From JACCYX01 sp964610045 (GTDB lineage Bacteria; Chloroflexota; Chloroflexia; Thermomicrobiales; UBA6265): a DNA stretch of 64,000 nt. Positions 17,225 through 24,800 of this stretch are shown in pieces. Numbering within the stretch: position 1 is the stretch's first letter; each line of letters starts with the position of its first letter. The notes below the pieces were generated by a model. That model was not told the DNA's origin. It saw only the letters and a list, made by a program, of their open reading frames with translations, and made no database searches. The stretch spans positions 16,913-80,912 of the forward strand of contig CAZSUN010000006.1 of the NCBI GenBank assembly GCA_964610045.1, written 5' to 3'. The position numbers and the translations under genes are program-made.

Positions 17225-18823
17225 ATGGTGGCACAGGTTGAGCACAGGACAAACCGGGCCAGGCATGGCATCAGTCCGGGTATCGACGAGGTTCGTGACA
17301 TTGCCAGGACGTCCGAACCATCCACAAGGATGATTCCGATCCATCGCGAGATCCTGGCCGATCTCGAAACCCCCGTTTCGGTCTATCTCAAGGTCAGTGA
17401 TGGATGCCGGAAACCCGGATTCATCCTCGAATCAGTCGAGGGTGGGGTCCGGATCGCCCGCTACTCGTTTATCGGCGCCAGCCCAATGGCGACGGCAACC
17501 TTGCGGGACGGCACGATCTCGATCCAGGGACGTTCAGGCCTCCAGGAAGCCAACTACGACGATCCGCTCACAGCGCTTGGCGAACTCATGCGCGAGTATG
17601 GTGCGGAGCGGCACCCGCACCTGCCGCGAATGACTGGAGGGGCCGTCGGCTACCTCTCGTACGATGCGATTTCGAAGTTCGAACCGCGGGTTCCTCTCGC
17701 CAAGGGTGCGGGTCTGGGGTATCCGGAAGCACAGTTTCACATTGCCGACACCCTGGTGGTGTTCGACCATATAGACCGCGTGATGAAGGTTGTCTCCCAC
17801 GTCCGGTTGCACGACGGCGATGACCTCGAGACTGCATACGATGAGGCCGTCTCCCGGATTGATGCCCTCACCGAGATCCTGAAATCGGAGCCGACTTCCT
17901 ATCCCATACGAGCGAACCGCCATGACGCTCCCGTGGTCGACCGGTTCCGGCCGAACACCAGCCCCGAGCGGTACCGCGACATCGTCAACCGGGCCAAGCA
18001 GTACATCCATGAAGGGGACATCTTCCAGGTTGTCCTCTCGCAACGGGTCGACATAGATACCGATGCCCATCCATTCACGATCTATCGTGCATTGAGAATG
18101 GTCAATCCTTCGCCGTACATGTTCTTCCTCGACTTCGGCGAACACCAGGTCGTGGGGGCGTCGCCGGAACTTCTCGTCAGGCTCGAAGATGGAGTCGTGA
18201 CCAATCACCCGATCGCTGGGACCAGGCCACGGGGCGAGTCTGCCCAGGAAGACGAGCAACTTGCGATCGACCTGCTGGCGGACGAAAAGGAGCGGGCAGA
18301 ACACCTGATGCTCGTGGACCTGGGACGCAACGACGTCGGCCGGGTTTCGAAACCCGGGTCCGTGCGCGTTCCCAAACTCATGGAAATCGAGCGCTTCTCC
18401 CATGTCATGCACATCGTCAGCCACGTCGAAGGCAATATCGCCGATGGCTACGACGGTTTGAGTGCGCTGCGGGCATGTTTCCCGGCGGGCACCGTGTCCG
18501 GCGCACCCAAGATCAGGGCGATGGAAATCATTGCCGAACTTGAGACTGACAAGCGAGGAGTCTACTCCGGCGCCGTCGGCTACCTCGACTTTGCCGGAGG
18601 CATGGATACGTGCATTGCCCTCCGCACGATGGTGGTGAAGGACGGCGTCGCCTCGCTGCAAGCCGGAGGGGGGATCGTCGCCGACAGTTCACCGGAAGGT
18701 GAGTTCGCCGAGAGCTTTCACAAGATGCGTGCGCTGGTCCGGGCGATCGAGCGGGCAGAGAACATCGAAGCGTCCAGCCCTGGCGAACAGAACGGAGCGG
18801 ATCATGATCTTCCTCCTGGATAA
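17225..18823 (+). CDS. trpE: Anthranilate synthase component I
   Basis: 532 residues from ATG 17225, with GGTGAGGA at 17212-17219; the open frame upstream runs through the leader terminator and is not used. It converts chorismate and ammonia to anthranilate. The N-terminal Trp-feedback region has LKVSDGCRKPGFILESVEGG, in which the usual LLES motif reads ILES. The chorismate-binding core has PSPYMFFLDFG, PIAGTRPRG, DEKERAEHLMLVDLGRNDVGRV and FPAGTVSGAPKIRAMEII. The end overlaps trpG by 20 bases. It is first in trpEGDCF and controlled by the Trp T-box. Confidence 0.96.
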   Translation: MVAQVEHRTNRARHGISPGIDEVRDIARTSEPSTRMIPIHREILADLETPVSVYLKVSDGCRKPGFILESVEGGVRIARYSFIGASPMATATLRDGTISIQGRSGLQEANYDDPLTALGELMREYGAERHPHLPRMTGGAVGYLSYDAISKFEPRVPLAKGAGLGYPEAQFHIADTLVVFDHIDRVMKVVSHVRLHDGDDLETAYDEAVSRIDALTEILKSEPTSYPIRANRHDAPVVDRFRPNTSPERYRDIVNRAKQYIHEGDIFQVVLSQRVDIDTDAHPFTIYRALRMVNPSPYMFFLDFGEHQVVGASPELLVRLEDGVVTNHPIAGTRPRGESAQEDEQLAIDLLADEKERAEHLMLVDLGRNDVGRVSKPGSVRVPKLMEIERFSHVMHIVSHVEGNIADGYDGLSALRACFPAGTVSGAPKIRAMEIIAELETDKRGVYSGAVGYLDFAGGMDTCIALRTMVVKDGVASLQAGGGIVADSSPEGEFAESFHKMRALVRAIERAENIEASSPGEQNGADHDLPPG

Positions 18824-19421
18824 CTACGACTCATTCACCTACAACCTCTACCAGGCCCTGACCGGGCTCGGCGCCGACGTCGAGGTGGCGAGGAACGACC
18901 AACTGACGACGGAGGACGTCCTCGCCCGGCTGGACGAGATTGATGGCATCGTTATCTCACCGGGACCCTGCACCCCGAACGAGGCGGGAATCTCCGTTGA
19001 CCTGATCGCCAGGGCTGCCGGGATAACCCCGATCCTGGGCGTCTGCCTCGGTCACCAGTCGATCGGCGCGGCGTTCGGCGCGCATGTGGTGCATGCACCA
19101 TGCCTCATGCACGGCAAGACCTCCATGATCTCGCACAACGGGGAGGGCCTGTACGAAGGTCTCCCCAATCCGTTCGTCGCGACGAGATACCACTCGCTGA
19201 TCGTTGAGGAATCATCGATTCCTGAAGATTTCGAGATCACGGCTCATTCCGAGGATGGGGTGGTAATGGGGTTGCGACATCGTTCGCTTCCGGTCGAGGG
19301 GGTCCAGTTCCATCCGGAATCGATCCTGACCGCAGCCGGTCCTGCCCTGCTCGCGAACTTCCTCCAGCGATGTGGCGTGGCGCCGGCCACACCCGAACGT
19401 GAACTCGTGCTGGGGTACTGA
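18804..19421 (+). CDS. trpG: Anthranilate synthase component II (glutamine amidotransferase)
   Basis: 205 residues from ATG 18804 with GGAG at 18794. It is a class I glutamine amidotransferase that supplies ammonia to TrpE. It opens with MIFLLDNYDSFTYNLYQ, the typical PabA/TrpG start. The nucleophile is Cys81 in GVCLGHQSIGAAFG, and the His-Glu pair is in GVQFHPESI near the C-terminus. The 20-base overlap with trpE suggests coupled translation and 1:1 assembly. It could also serve p-aminobenzoate synthesis if no PabA exists elsewhere. Confidence 0.95.
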   Translation: MIFLLDNYDSFTYNLYQALTGLGADVEVARNDQLTTEDVLARLDEIDGIVISPGPCTPNEAGISVDLIARAAGITPILGVCLGHQSIGAAFGAHVVHAPCLMHGKTSMISHNGEGLYEGLPNPFVATRYHSLIVEESSIPEDFEITAHSEDGVVMGLRHRSLPVEGVQFHPESILTAAGPALLANFLQRCGVAPATPERELVLGY

Positions 19422-19422
19422 G

Positions 19423-20499
19423 ATGGCTGAATCCGCATCTTCATTTGACTTCCGAGACGCCATCCGGACCGTTGTCGATGGCAACGAACTGACGATCGAC
19501 CAAGCGACCGCCGCGATGGACGCGATCATGAGCGGCGAGGTCCCTGGGTCGCAAATCGCGGCACTGGTTACCGCGCTGCGCATGCGGGGCGAAACCGTGG
19601 CCGAGATCGCCGGGTTTGCCACGGCGATGCGGGCACACTCGCGAAAGGTCGCGGTGGATTCCGAGAGTCGCGCCCTGCTCGATACCTGCGGCACAGGCGG
19701 CGATCACTCCAACTCGTTCAACATATCGACCACCGCCACCTTCGCCATCGCGGCGAGCGGCGTCCGGATCGCCAAGCACGGAAACCGGGCGGCGAGCAGT
19801 ATCTGCGGATCGGCGGACCTGCTCGAAGGCCTTGGCGTGGAGGTGGAGTTGACCGGCGATGAAGTCGCCTCCTGTATCGACGAGATCGGGGTCGGGTTCA
19901 TGTATGCCCCAGCCTTCCACCCGGCGATGCGCTTTGTGGGACCGACCCGGCGCGAAATCGGCATACGGACGGTGTTCAACGTGCTTGGTCCGCTGACGAA
20001 TCCAGCTGGAGCCGGACACCAGTTGATCGGCGTCGGTCACCCGGAGATCGCGCCGAAGCTCGCCGAGGTTCTGTCAATCCTCGGCAGCAGCCGCACCGTC
20101 CTCGTACATTCCGACGACGGACTCGACGAGATCGGCATCGCCGGAGGCACCCGCGTCACCGAGTGGGACCGCAAGCGCGGCGAGGTGGTGTCGTACGGCA
20201 TCACCCCCCGGGACTTCGATCTGGACCAGGGCGTTCCCGATGACTTGCTCGGTGGGGATGTTGCGACCAACGTCCGGATCACGCGCGCGATCCTTGGCGG
20301 CGAATCCGGTCCCCGGCGCAACGTGACGCTGATGAATGCAGGCGCCGGCATCTACGCTGCGGAGGCCGCCGATTCCATCGCTGAAGGCATCGCGATGGCG
20401 GCGCAGGCGATCGACAGCGGTGAAGCCTTGGCGAAGCTCGATGCGCTCGTCACGTTCACCCGGAATCTGGTCGCAACCCGCGAAGAGGTGACGGTGTGA
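19423..20499 (+). CDS. trpD: Anthranilate phosphoribosyltransferase
   Basis: 358 residues from ATG 19423, one base after the trpG stop. It joins anthranilate to PRPP. The PRPP loop reads LLDTCGTGGDHSNSFNISTTATF, followed by VRIAKHGNRAASSICGSADLLEGLGVEVEL and the anthranilate/Mg region GPTRREIGIRTVFNVLGPLTNPAGAGHQLIGV. The order of a small helical N-terminal domain and then an alpha/beta domain is complete. Its stop overlaps the trpC start codon (TGATG). Confidence 0.96.
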   Translation: MAESASSFDFRDAIRTVVDGNELTIDQATAAMDAIMSGEVPGSQIAALVTALRMRGETVAEIAGFATAMRAHSRKVAVDSESRALLDTCGTGGDHSNSFNISTTATFAIAASGVRIAKHGNRAASSICGSADLLEGLGVEVELTGDEVASCIDEIGVGFMYAPAFHPAMRFVGPTRREIGIRTVFNVLGPLTNPAGAGHQLIGVGHPEIAPKLAEVLSILGSSRTVLVHSDDGLDEIGIAGGTRVTEWDRKRGEVVSYGITPRDFDLDQGVPDDLLGGDVATNVRITRAILGGESGPRRNVTLMNAGAGIYAAEAADSIAEGIAMAAQAIDSGEALAKLDALVTFTRNLVATREEVTV

Positions 20500-21329
20500 T
20501 GCTCCAGGTCGAAGCAACCGGCACGATACTCGACCGGATCGTCGCCCAAACTGCGATAGACGTCGCGGAGCGAAAGAAGAATACGCCGATCGAGCGTCTG
20601 AGCGATCAGATCGCGCGAGGCCCGGCTCCGGTTGACCTTCGTGCGGCACTCCAACGTACCGATGTCGCCGTCATCGCCGAGTTCAAGCGGGCATCGCCGT
20701 CACGAGGACGCTTTCCGGTCGAAGCATCCGCCGTCGAGGTGACTGCGGCCTACGTCGAGGGTGGTGCCGCCGGAATCTCCTGCCTGACCGACACTCCATT
20801 CTTTCAGGGGACGCTCGATGACCTCACCGAGTCTGCGGCGGCGGCACGAGCGGCGCACATGCCGACCGGTGTACTGCGCAAGGACTTCATGATCGATCCG
20901 TACCAGGTGATCGAGGCGCGGGCATACGGCGCCAGTTGCATCCTGCTGATCGTAGCCTGCCTCCCGGACTCCATACTCCGGGAGCTCCAGGCATTGGCCT
21001 GGGAACACGGGATGGCCTGCCTTGTGGAAGTCCATGACGAGCGGGAGATGGAGCGCGCGATTGGGATTGGCGCGAACCTGATCGGCATCAACAACCGCGA
21101 TCTCCACTCCTTCGAGGTCTCCCTCGACGTCACGCGGAGACTGGCGCCGATGGTCCCGTCCGATGTCGTCCTGGTCGGCGAGAGCGGCATCTTCACGCAC
21201 GCGCATGTCGAAGAGATGGGCGCAGCCGGGGTGGACGCGGTCCTGGTGGGCGAATCCCTGATCGTGCAGCCGGACCGTGCCGCCGCCGTGCGAGCGTTGA
21301 CCGGCGCCAGGAAATCCTGCCGTGGCTGA
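20499..21329 (+). CDS. trpC: Indole-3-glycerol phosphate synthase
   Basis: 276 residues from ATG 20499, which shares its A with the trpD stop; a GTG at 20496 is a less likely alternative. A TIM-barrel enzyme that closes the indole ring of CdRP. Visible motifs are VIAEFKRASPSRGRF (catalytic Lys), GISCLTDTPFFQGTLDDL, VLRKDFMIDPYQVIEARAYGASCILLI, LVEVHDEREMERA, IGINNRDLHSFEVSLDVT and VGESGIFTH. It is not fused to TrpF, which follows with an 8-base overlap. Confidence 0.96.
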   Translation: MLQVEATGTILDRIVAQTAIDVAERKKNTPIERLSDQIARGPAPVDLRAALQRTDVAVIAEFKRASPSRGRFPVEASAVEVTAAYVEGGAAGISCLTDTPFFQGTLDDLTESAAAARAAHMPTGVLRKDFMIDPYQVIEARAYGASCILLIVACLPDSILRELQALAWEHGMACLVEVHDEREMERAIGIGANLIGINNRDLHSFEVSLDVTRRLAPMVPSDVVLVGESGIFTHAHVEEMGAAGVDAVLVGESLIVQPDRAAAVRALTGARKSCRG

Positions 21330-21978
21330 CAGTCATACGATCAAGATCTGCGGAATATCGACGCCGGAAACGGCAATAGCCGTCGCCCAGAGTCGCGCGA
21401 CCGCCATCGGATTCATGTTGGCGGCCTCGCGCAGGCAGGTGAGCCCGGCAGGCATTCGCCGGATCAGGGACGAGGCGTCATTGCAGCGGCTCGCCATCGT
21501 GGGCGTCGTCGTGAACGAGCCGGCGAACGTCATCCAGTCACTGGTCGATGACGGCCTGGTCGATATCGTGCAACTCTCCGGAGATGAATCCCCCGATCTA
21601 CTCGATACATTGCCGGTGCCGGTCTGGAAGGCGTTGCGGTTCCCCTCTGGCACGCCGCTGGATCGAGCTCGCAATGAGATCGACAGCTGGCTCGATCGGG
21701 CGCAACCCGCGGATCGAATCCTGGTCGATGCATCCGTGGCCGGTGCATACGGCGGAACCGGACACACCGCGGATTGGGATCTCGTCGCCGCGCTGGCCGA
21801 ACGGTATCCAGTCATCCTCGCGGGCGGGCTGACACCAGGGAATGTCGACGTAGCCATCGCGCACGTTCAGCCGGCCGGTGTCGACGTCAGCAGCGGGGTC
21901 GAGACGGGCGAGAGCAAGGATCCCGAGAAGATCGTCGCCTTTGCAAACGCGGCCAATGCCGCGTTTGCGCGCCTATAG
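21322..21978 (+). CDS. trpF: Phosphoribosylanthranilate isomerase
   Basis: 218 residues from GTG 21322, overlapping trpC by 8 bases. It is a TIM-barrel enzyme converting PRA to CdRP. It shows KICGISTPETAIAVAQSRATAIGFML (catalytic Cys), IVGVVVNEPANVIQSLVDDGLVDIVQLSGDES, a DASVAGAYGGTGHTADW phosphate loop, and VILAGGLTPGNVDVAIAHVQPAGVDVSSGVETGESKDPEKI at the end. It is the last gene of the operon. Its stop overlaps the convergent gene by 6 bases, and trpB and trpA do not follow. Confidence 0.95.
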   Translation: MADSHTIKICGISTPETAIAVAQSRATAIGFMLAASRRQVSPAGIRRIRDEASLQRLAIVGVVVNEPANVIQSLVDDGLVDIVQLSGDESPDLLDTLPVPVWKALRFPSGTPLDRARNEIDSWLDRAQPADRILVDASVAGAYGGTGHTADWDLVAALAERYPVILAGGLTPGNVDVAIAHVQPAGVDVSSGVETGESKDPEKIVAFANAANAAFARL

Positions 21979-22710
21979 CTCCTCGTCGTCGAGTAGCAGC
22001 GGGGTAGTGTCAAGCCGTTCACCCAACCCGCACGTCCAGTTCAGGGTGCGGAGACGGATTTCCGCTTCGTGCGCGTAGCGGTCGCGTTGATCCGGGGAGA
22101 AGCTGGCGAGGGCGACTCCGCCATCGGTCGAAAGGTCATCGCCCTGGGTGGCCAGGAGGTCGATCGCGCGAACTTCGGCGACGGTCTCACGCAATGCGGT
22201 TGCCGATTCGGCGTCCAGCGGCGTTGGCAGCAGCAGCCGCCAGTACAGGATTTCCCAACGCTCCCGTTCGACTGCCAGTTGCTCGTCGGCGCGCACGCGC
22301 AACCCGCCTGTCACCTGGTTCAGCGCCGTCCACGGACCTGGCGCCCAGGAAGCAGCCACGTGTTCCGGTTCCCCGGTGCTGAACACGGGAAGACGCGGCT
22401 CCTGAACGATCGAGAGTGCCCAGGCGATCGTTGACGCCTCCATCAGACCATCGTGACAGTGGGCGAGGTCCTCGTCAGTGAGCTTACCGGCCGCAGCATC
22501 CAGGCACTGGAAATCGCGCAATGTCAACCAGTTGACCAACTCGACCCGGGCCCAGGCTTCCAGTTCGAACCGGTCGGTTTCCCGCTCGTACGCGTCGAGC
22601 GACGGGTCGGACTCGATGGCGCCGCGGCGGCCAAGCGAGGCCCTCGCCACGAGTTGCCCGACGAGCTCCATCACCGGCCACGGACTGATTTCCAATTCGT
22701 CGTCGTCCAC
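21973..22710 (-). CDS. Uncharacterised protein, possibly DUF4272-like
   Basis: 245 residues from GTG 22710 with GGAG about 8 bases ahead. It is soluble and acidic, with an acidic start (DDDELE) and end (LLLDDEEL). It is rich in tryptophan-containing helices: EAWARVELVNWLTLRDFQ, ASTIAWALSIVQEPRLP, and ERWEILYWRLLLPTPL. The WALSIVQEPRLP stretch resembles the LWALG...LP pattern of DUF4272, but the match is weak. It lies 61 bases downstream of an ArsR-type regulator on the same strand and may be its cotranscribed target. I cannot assign a function. Confidence 0.55.
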   Translation of the reverse strand: MDDDELEISPWPVMELVGQLVARASLGRRGAIESDPSLDAYERETDRFELEAWARVELVNWLTLRDFQCLDAAAGKLTDEDLAHCHDGLMEASTIAWALSIVQEPRLPVFSTGEPEHVAASWAPGPWTALNQVTGGLRVRADEQLAVERERWEILYWRLLLPTPLDAESATALRETVAEVRAIDLLATQGDDLSTDGGVALASFSPDQRDRYAHEAEIRLRTLNWTCGLGERLDTTPLLLDDEEL

Positions 22711-22771
22711 GATTTCTCCGGTCCAGATGCTTACTCGGATAAACGGCCTGCCCTACGACGGCAATGGTACG

Positions 22772-23455
22772 TCAGTCGTCAGCAGGGACGTCCTTGCCGC
22801 CAATCACGCCGGCCAGGAGTTGCCGGAGCCAGGCGTTCTCGTCGCCGGTGACCTCCTGGGAAACAGTTGCACCACGCACAGGGGCTCCCCTGGTCATTTG
22901 GTAGATGCCCCGGTCTCGCGTCAGGTATCCATAGTCGACGAGTTCCCGCCGGAGTGTCGCGACGTCCTCATGGGCTGGTCGCAGGAGATCGTTCACCTCT
23001 CGCTCCGTGTACGTGCTGGCAGGATCGAAGCGCTCCAGGAGATGCTGGAGAACGATCAGCCGTCGTTTCCGCTGGGACGGGATCTGTTTGAGTTGGTCGC
23101 CCACGAAGAAATCACGGAGGACCTTTGCGCGAAAGGCGTCCTCCTCGGACTGGGCATCTCCCGGAGCTCGCTCCACCCAATCGCCGACCGGCACGGCGCG
23201 GGTCGAGCGCAACAGGTCACCGTTGAGGCGGTACCACTGGCGCTGGGCATCGGCCGCGGCGGTCACGATTCCCGCGTCAACGAGCTTCCGCATGTGATGG
23301 CTGACCGTTGCTGGCGTCAGTTCGAGCCGGTCCGCCAGATCCTTGCCGGTCAACGGCTCCACGGCCAGCAGACCGAGTATCCGGAGGCGGGTTTCATCGG
23401 CGATGACTTTCAGCAGGCGTGCGAGGTCTTCGAGTTGGTGGGTGGGTTGGGTCAT
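22772..23455 (-). CDS. ArsR-family regulator with C-terminal DUF2087
   Basis: 227 residues from ATG 23455 with AGGAG ahead. Residues 8-75 are an ArsR winged helix: LEDLARLLKVIADETRLRILGLLAVEPLTGKDLADRLELTPATVSHHMRKLVDAGIV. No CxC metal site is present in the recognition helix, so it is not an obvious metal sensor. Residues about 130-200 match DUF2087: KRRLIVLQHLLERFDPASTYTEREVNDLLRPAHEDVATLRRELVDYGYLTRDRGIYQ. The promoter just upstream carries a perfect palindrome at the start site, implying autoregulation. It is cotranscribed with the DUF4272-like gene. Confidence 0.9.
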   Translation of the reverse strand: MTQPTHQLEDLARLLKVIADETRLRILGLLAVEPLTGKDLADRLELTPATVSHHMRKLVDAGIVTAAADAQRQWYRLNGDLLRSTRAVPVGDWVERAPGDAQSEEDAFRAKVLRDFFVGDQLKQIPSQRKRRLIVLQHLLERFDPASTYTEREVNDLLRPAHEDVATLRRELVDYGYLTRDRGIYQMTRGAPVRGATVSQEVTGDENAWLRQLLAGVIGGKDVPADD

Positions 23456-23480
23456 GTCGGATCTCCTGGTTCGATCATTG

Positions 23481-23519
23481 TCTAATTAGAAGACTATCGA
23501 ACAACGGAGTCCGTGTCAA
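23481..23519 (-). promoter_or_regulatory. Promoter and palindromic operator of the ArsR/DUF2087 gene
   Basis: On the minus strand TTGACA (23519-23514) and TAGTCT (23496-23491) are separated by 17 bases. The perfect ten-base palindrome TCTAATTAGA (23490-23481) follows immediately, covering the expected transcription start. It is 26 bases from the ATG. The location suits repressor binding by the ArsR product. Confidence 0.75.
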
Positions 23520-23639
23520 TCGTTGCCATCCAGGCCGAGGACGTCACGATTCTCTCAAGCGAACCGCATCACGCGAAATCTCGAATTTGAACGACGATCG
23601 CACGCGGTGGTCCGGATTCAGCTGAATCGCCTGGATCTG

Positions 23640-24755
23640 CTAGACGTTGAAGAGGAAATTGATGATGTCGCCGTCGGCAACAACATACGTCTTGCCTTCA
23701 CGTCGGAGGCTACCCGCCTTGCGGACTTCCGCCATGGTGCCGGAAGCAATCATGGCGTCGTAGCCAACAACTTCAGCGCGAATGAATCCGCGCTGGATGT
23801 CGGTGTGAATCTCTCCGGCGGCTTCGAGGGCAGTCGCGCCGCGACGAATCGTCCATGCCCGGCACTCATCCGGACCTACCGTGAAGAACGGCATCAATCC
23901 AAGCAGGGTGAACGACCGCGCGACGATCCGGTCCAGACCCGATTCTTCAATCCCGAGGTCGCCCAGGAAGATGGCCGCGTCTTCCGCATCCAGTTGGCTG
24001 ATTTCCATCTCGATCTTGCCGGCGATGGTATCGATCATCACCTTGGGGGCAGCGAAACTCTCGGTCAACTGCCCAAGAAGCGCCGACGCGGGGTCGCCCA
24101 ACTGGTCTTCACCGATATTGACGAGGATGAGCAATGGCTTCGCGGTCAGGAACCCGAAACCCCGCAGCATCCGGGTTTCGTCCTCATCAAGGTCATCGAC
24201 GATCTCGCGCAACGGGGTATCAGCCTGGAGCGAGGCTTCGAGCTTGCGCATCAGGACCAGTTCGCGTTCGAGTATCTCCCGTTCGGGTCCGCGCGTCTTG
24301 CCGATCTGGGATTCGATCCGCAGGATTCGTTTTTCGATCAGGCCCAGATCGCTGAAGAGGAGTTCGAGGTTCAGCGTTTCGATGTCCCGTGCCGGATTGA
24401 CTGTGTCCTCCGTGTGCGCGACGTTGTCATCCTCGAACGACCGGACCACATGCACGAGGGCGTCCGCCTGAGCGAGGTGCCCGAGTAATTGGCCGCTCAT
24501 TCCTTTTTCGGCGATGCCCTTGGCAATGCCGGCGACGTCCAGATACTGCACGTCTGCCTGCACCTTGCGTTGCGGCTTGAACATCCCGGTCAGGATGTCG
24601 AGGCGCGCATCAGGAACCTTGACCGTCGCGAGATTGGGTTCGTCACCCGACTGGCCGAATGTGCCAGTCGCGGCATCGGCGCGGGTGAGCGCGTTGAACA
24701 CGGTCGTTTTTCCTGCGCCTGGCAGGCCGATGATCACGAGTTTTGTTTCCAACAC
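23640..24755 (-). CDS. ychF: Redox-regulated ATPase/GTPase YchF
   Basis: 371 residues from GTG 24755. An Obg-family P-loop protein that prefers ATP and binds ribosomes. It has the G1 loop GLPGAGKTTVFNAL, the G3 region LDVAGIAKG, a coiled-coil hairpin around 125-175 (LGLIEKRILRIESQIGKTRGPEREILERELVLMRKLEASL), the G4 position LILVNIGED, and a C-terminal TGS domain ending RAEVVGYDAMIASGTMAEVRKAGSLRREGKTYVVADGDIINFLFNV. G4 lacks the NKxD form, as in the family. It lies 45 bases after ileS on the same strand, so it is probably cotranscribed. Confidence 0.94.
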   Translation of the reverse strand: MLETKLVIIGLPGAGKTTVFNALTRADAATGTFGQSGDEPNLATVKVPDARLDILTGMFKPQRKVQADVQYLDVAGIAKGIAEKGMSGQLLGHLAQADALVHVVRSFEDDNVAHTEDTVNPARDIETLNLELLFSDLGLIEKRILRIESQIGKTRGPEREILERELVLMRKLEASLQADTPLREIVDDLDEDETRMLRGFGFLTAKPLLILVNIGEDQLGDPASALLGQLTESFAAPKVMIDTIAGKIEMEISQLDAEDAAIFLGDLGIEESGLDRIVARSFTLLGLMPFFTVGPDECRAWTIRRGATALEAAGEIHTDIQRGFIRAEVVGYDAMIASGTMAEVRKAGSLRREGKTYVVADGDIINFLFNV

Positions 24756-24800
24756 AACGTCCTTGCAAGGGTGATCGATGCCGGATCAGTGACGGCATAT

